Source of the DNA: Caldilineaceae bacterium
Lineage (GTDB): Bacteria; Chloroflexota; Anaerolineae; Caldilineales; Caldilineaceae
DNA length: 6,371 nt
Reading direction: 5' to 3'
Assembly (NCBI GenBank): GCA_022842065.1
Contig: JALHQH010000104.1
Location: 1-6,371 of the forward strand
Under the pieces are notes generated by a model. The model did not search any database. It saw nothing but the letters and a program-made list of their open reading frames with translations, and was not told the DNA's origin. Shown in pieces: positions 5,396 to 6,371 of the stretch (its first letter is position 1; every line of letters starts with the position of its first letter). The position numbers and the translations under genes were made by a program.

Positions 5396-6257
5396 CAAGC
5401 AGTATCTGCTCAATTCCAAACAGATGGCTTCATTCGTCGCGCGCGGCTTTTTGCGCTTTGACGAGTTAGTGCCGCAGGCAGTCAATGACGCGGTGATGGC
5501 CGAGATCGACAAAGGGTCGATTGCCTCCGCACCCGCCGGCACCCCGCTCTCCCAATGTTATCCTGAGCCGTCGGCCATCGGTCACCTGATCCGTATGCCG
5601 GAGATCCAGGGCATTATCCAGAGCCTGGTTGGCCCGGATCCCCTTTTCGACCATCAGGCAATCCATGTGCGCCAGCCGAATGAGGGGCAAGCGCAAGGGA
5701 TGCACGGCGATTCGATCATCGATACGCGCATGCATTTTGACATCCAACTGATGTACTTCCCCCATGATGTGCCGCTGGCAATGGGTGGTACGCTCTTGGT
5801 GCCAGGCAGCCAATATCGCCGCATCAACGAGATGGATATTGCGCGCTATCAAAACTTGCTGGGGCAGATTCCCATGGTCTGCAAGGCCGGGTCGGTGTTG
5901 GTGCTTCACCACGGCATCTGGCACTGTGGCCGGCAGAATCAGACTGATCAGCGCCGCTACATGTTCAAGGTGCGTCTCAATCCCCGTGTCCGCCAACTGC
6001 GTCTCTGGAACACCGACGACTTGACCGCCGATCAGAAGCAACACAAGGCGATCTTTACGCGCGACACCAACGCCGTCGAAGATATTCAGACCATTTTGGG
6101 CAAAGGCGAGCCGTGGTTCGAGGATGGCGCGGGCCGGTTGGAGATTGTCAACCGTATCAAGCTCTGGCGCTTCCTCACCGGTGACCAAAACTTCGATGTC
6201 CACTACTGGTTGACCCGCTTGGAGAATATGCCGGAGAATTTGGCGTTGGCGGCGTAG
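5388..6257 (+). CDS. Phytanoyl-CoA dioxygenase (PhyH) family Fe(II)/2-oxoglutarate oxygenase
   Basis: This 289-aa protein has the usual length for bacterial PhyH-like enzymes. They use O2 and 2-oxoglutarate to hydroxylate an aliphatic carbon, releasing succinate and CO2. The N-terminal LNSKQMASFVARGFLRFDEL (8-27) is the typical opening helix and strand. The facial triad is His106 and Asp108 in MHGDSIID plus His179 in GIWHCGRQN. Arg189/Arg190 in DQRRYMFKVRLNP are placed to bind the 2-oxoglutarate carboxylate. GGTLLVPGSQY is the family's usual strand-turn before the distal histidine. All cofactor residues are present, so it should be active. The substrate is unknown, since bacterial members act on lipids, natural products and small metabolites. 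ATG 5388 is chosen for GGAGGAG (5377-5383) just upstream and the tight overlap with the preceding gene. An upstream in-frame ATG at 5355 would create a 41-nt overlap and adds non-family residues. Confidence 0.9.
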   Translation: MVDKQYLLNSKQMASFVARGFLRFDELVPQAVNDAVMAEIDKGSIASAPAGTPLSQCYPEPSAIGHLIRMPEIQGIIQSLVGPDPLFDHQAIHVRQPNEGQAQGMHGDSIIDTRMHFDIQLMYFPHDVPLAMGGTLLVPGSQYRRINEMDIARYQNLLGQIPMVCKAGSVLVLHHGIWHCGRQNQTDQRRYMFKVRLNPRVRQLRLWNTDDLTADQKQHKAIFTRDTNAVEDIQTILGKGEPWFEDGAGRLEIVNRIKLWRFLTGDQNFDVHYWLTRLENMPENLALAA

Positions 6258-6295
6258 TGACAGGATGACAAGGTGAACCTGTCGGCCTATCTTAC

Positions 6296-6318
6296 GGAGT
6301 GGGATTAAAATCCCCTCC
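6296..6318. repeat. Short hairpin downstream of the dioxygenase gene
   Basis: GGAG (6296-6299) and GGGAT (6301-6305) can pair with ATCCC (6310-6314) and CTCC (6315-6318) around a TAAA loop, with one bulged T. It lies 38 nt after the stop codon. No T-run follows, so it is at best part of a 3' mRNA end structure. Confidence 0.4.
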
Positions 6319-6333
6319 TAACAGCGAGAAGCC

Positions 6334-6371
6334 GCCTCAGCGGCTGAGAGAATTCTCTCAGCCGCTGAGGC
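6334..6371. terminator. Perfect 38-nt palindrome, possible bidirectional terminator, cut by window end
   Basis: The arms GCCTCAGCGGCTGAGAGAA and TTCTCTCAGCCGCTGAGGC are exact reverse complements with no spacer, centred on GAATTC. Each arm also contains a mini-stem: CTCAG/CTGAG around CGG on the left and around CCG on the right. The position, 76 nt after the dioxygenase stop, and the GC-rich stem fit a transcription end. Any T-run would lie beyond the window. The nested layout equally fits a REP-doublet element unrelated in sequence to the other two. Confidence 0.5.

Noticed and set aside
5466..6203. Long minus-strand open frame opposite the dioxygenase gene
   Set aside because: It lies wholly within a gene with clear iron- and 2-oxoglutarate-binding residues. 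Its translation shows no family features.

Overview
The window looks like chromosomal DNA from a free-living bacterium of fairly high GC. The most likely source is Chloroflexota. That assignment is inference: the two-halved FtsX/MacB-type permease remnant, the CE7 esterase subtype carrying an APRGKLRSN motif, and C/T-rich nested inverted repeats resemble what I recall from that phylum. No rRNA or marker gene confirms it. Every supported gene is on the + strand.

Layout. (1) 1-794 is the decayed 3' part of an FtsX-like ABC transporter permease. It has a frame shift and two apparent internal deletions. (2) 795-1569 is poorly coding. It holds two AT-rich inverted repeats, a small single-pass membrane protein gene (985-1203), an in-frame coding-like stretch beyond that gene's TAA stop, and no other convincing gene. 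(3) 1570-4805 is a run of three alpha/beta-hydrolase genes. The first is a CE7 acetyl-xylan/cephalosporin-C deacetylase-type esterase with a complete catalytic triad. Its tandem paralogue starts 15 nt later and lacks the nucleophile elbow and serine. The third is an S33 prolyl aminopeptidase-like hydrolase, separated by a 34-bp-armed perfect inverted repeat that also supplies its Shine-Dalgarno sequence. (4) 4806-5113 is non-coding. It holds a second, diverged copy of the same repeat type, a possible sigma-70-type promoter and an 18-nt-period direct repeat. (5) 5114-6257 is a translationally overlapping pair: an unrecognised 93-aa protein and a PhyH-type Fe(II)/2-oxoglutarate dioxygenase. (6) 6258-6371 has two hairpins. 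The last is a perfect 38-nt palindrome that runs into the window end and probably marks the end of the transcript.

How the genes may work together. The hydrolase cluster suggests removal of acyl groups and N-terminal prolines from scavenged small molecules or oligomers. The inactive paralogue coupled to the active esterase could be a partner or regulatory subunit, or a decaying duplicate. The small protein and the dioxygenase share overlapping reading frames, so they are almost certainly co-translated and may form a functional module. No CRISPR array, tRNA, rRNA, integrase or transposase gene was seen.
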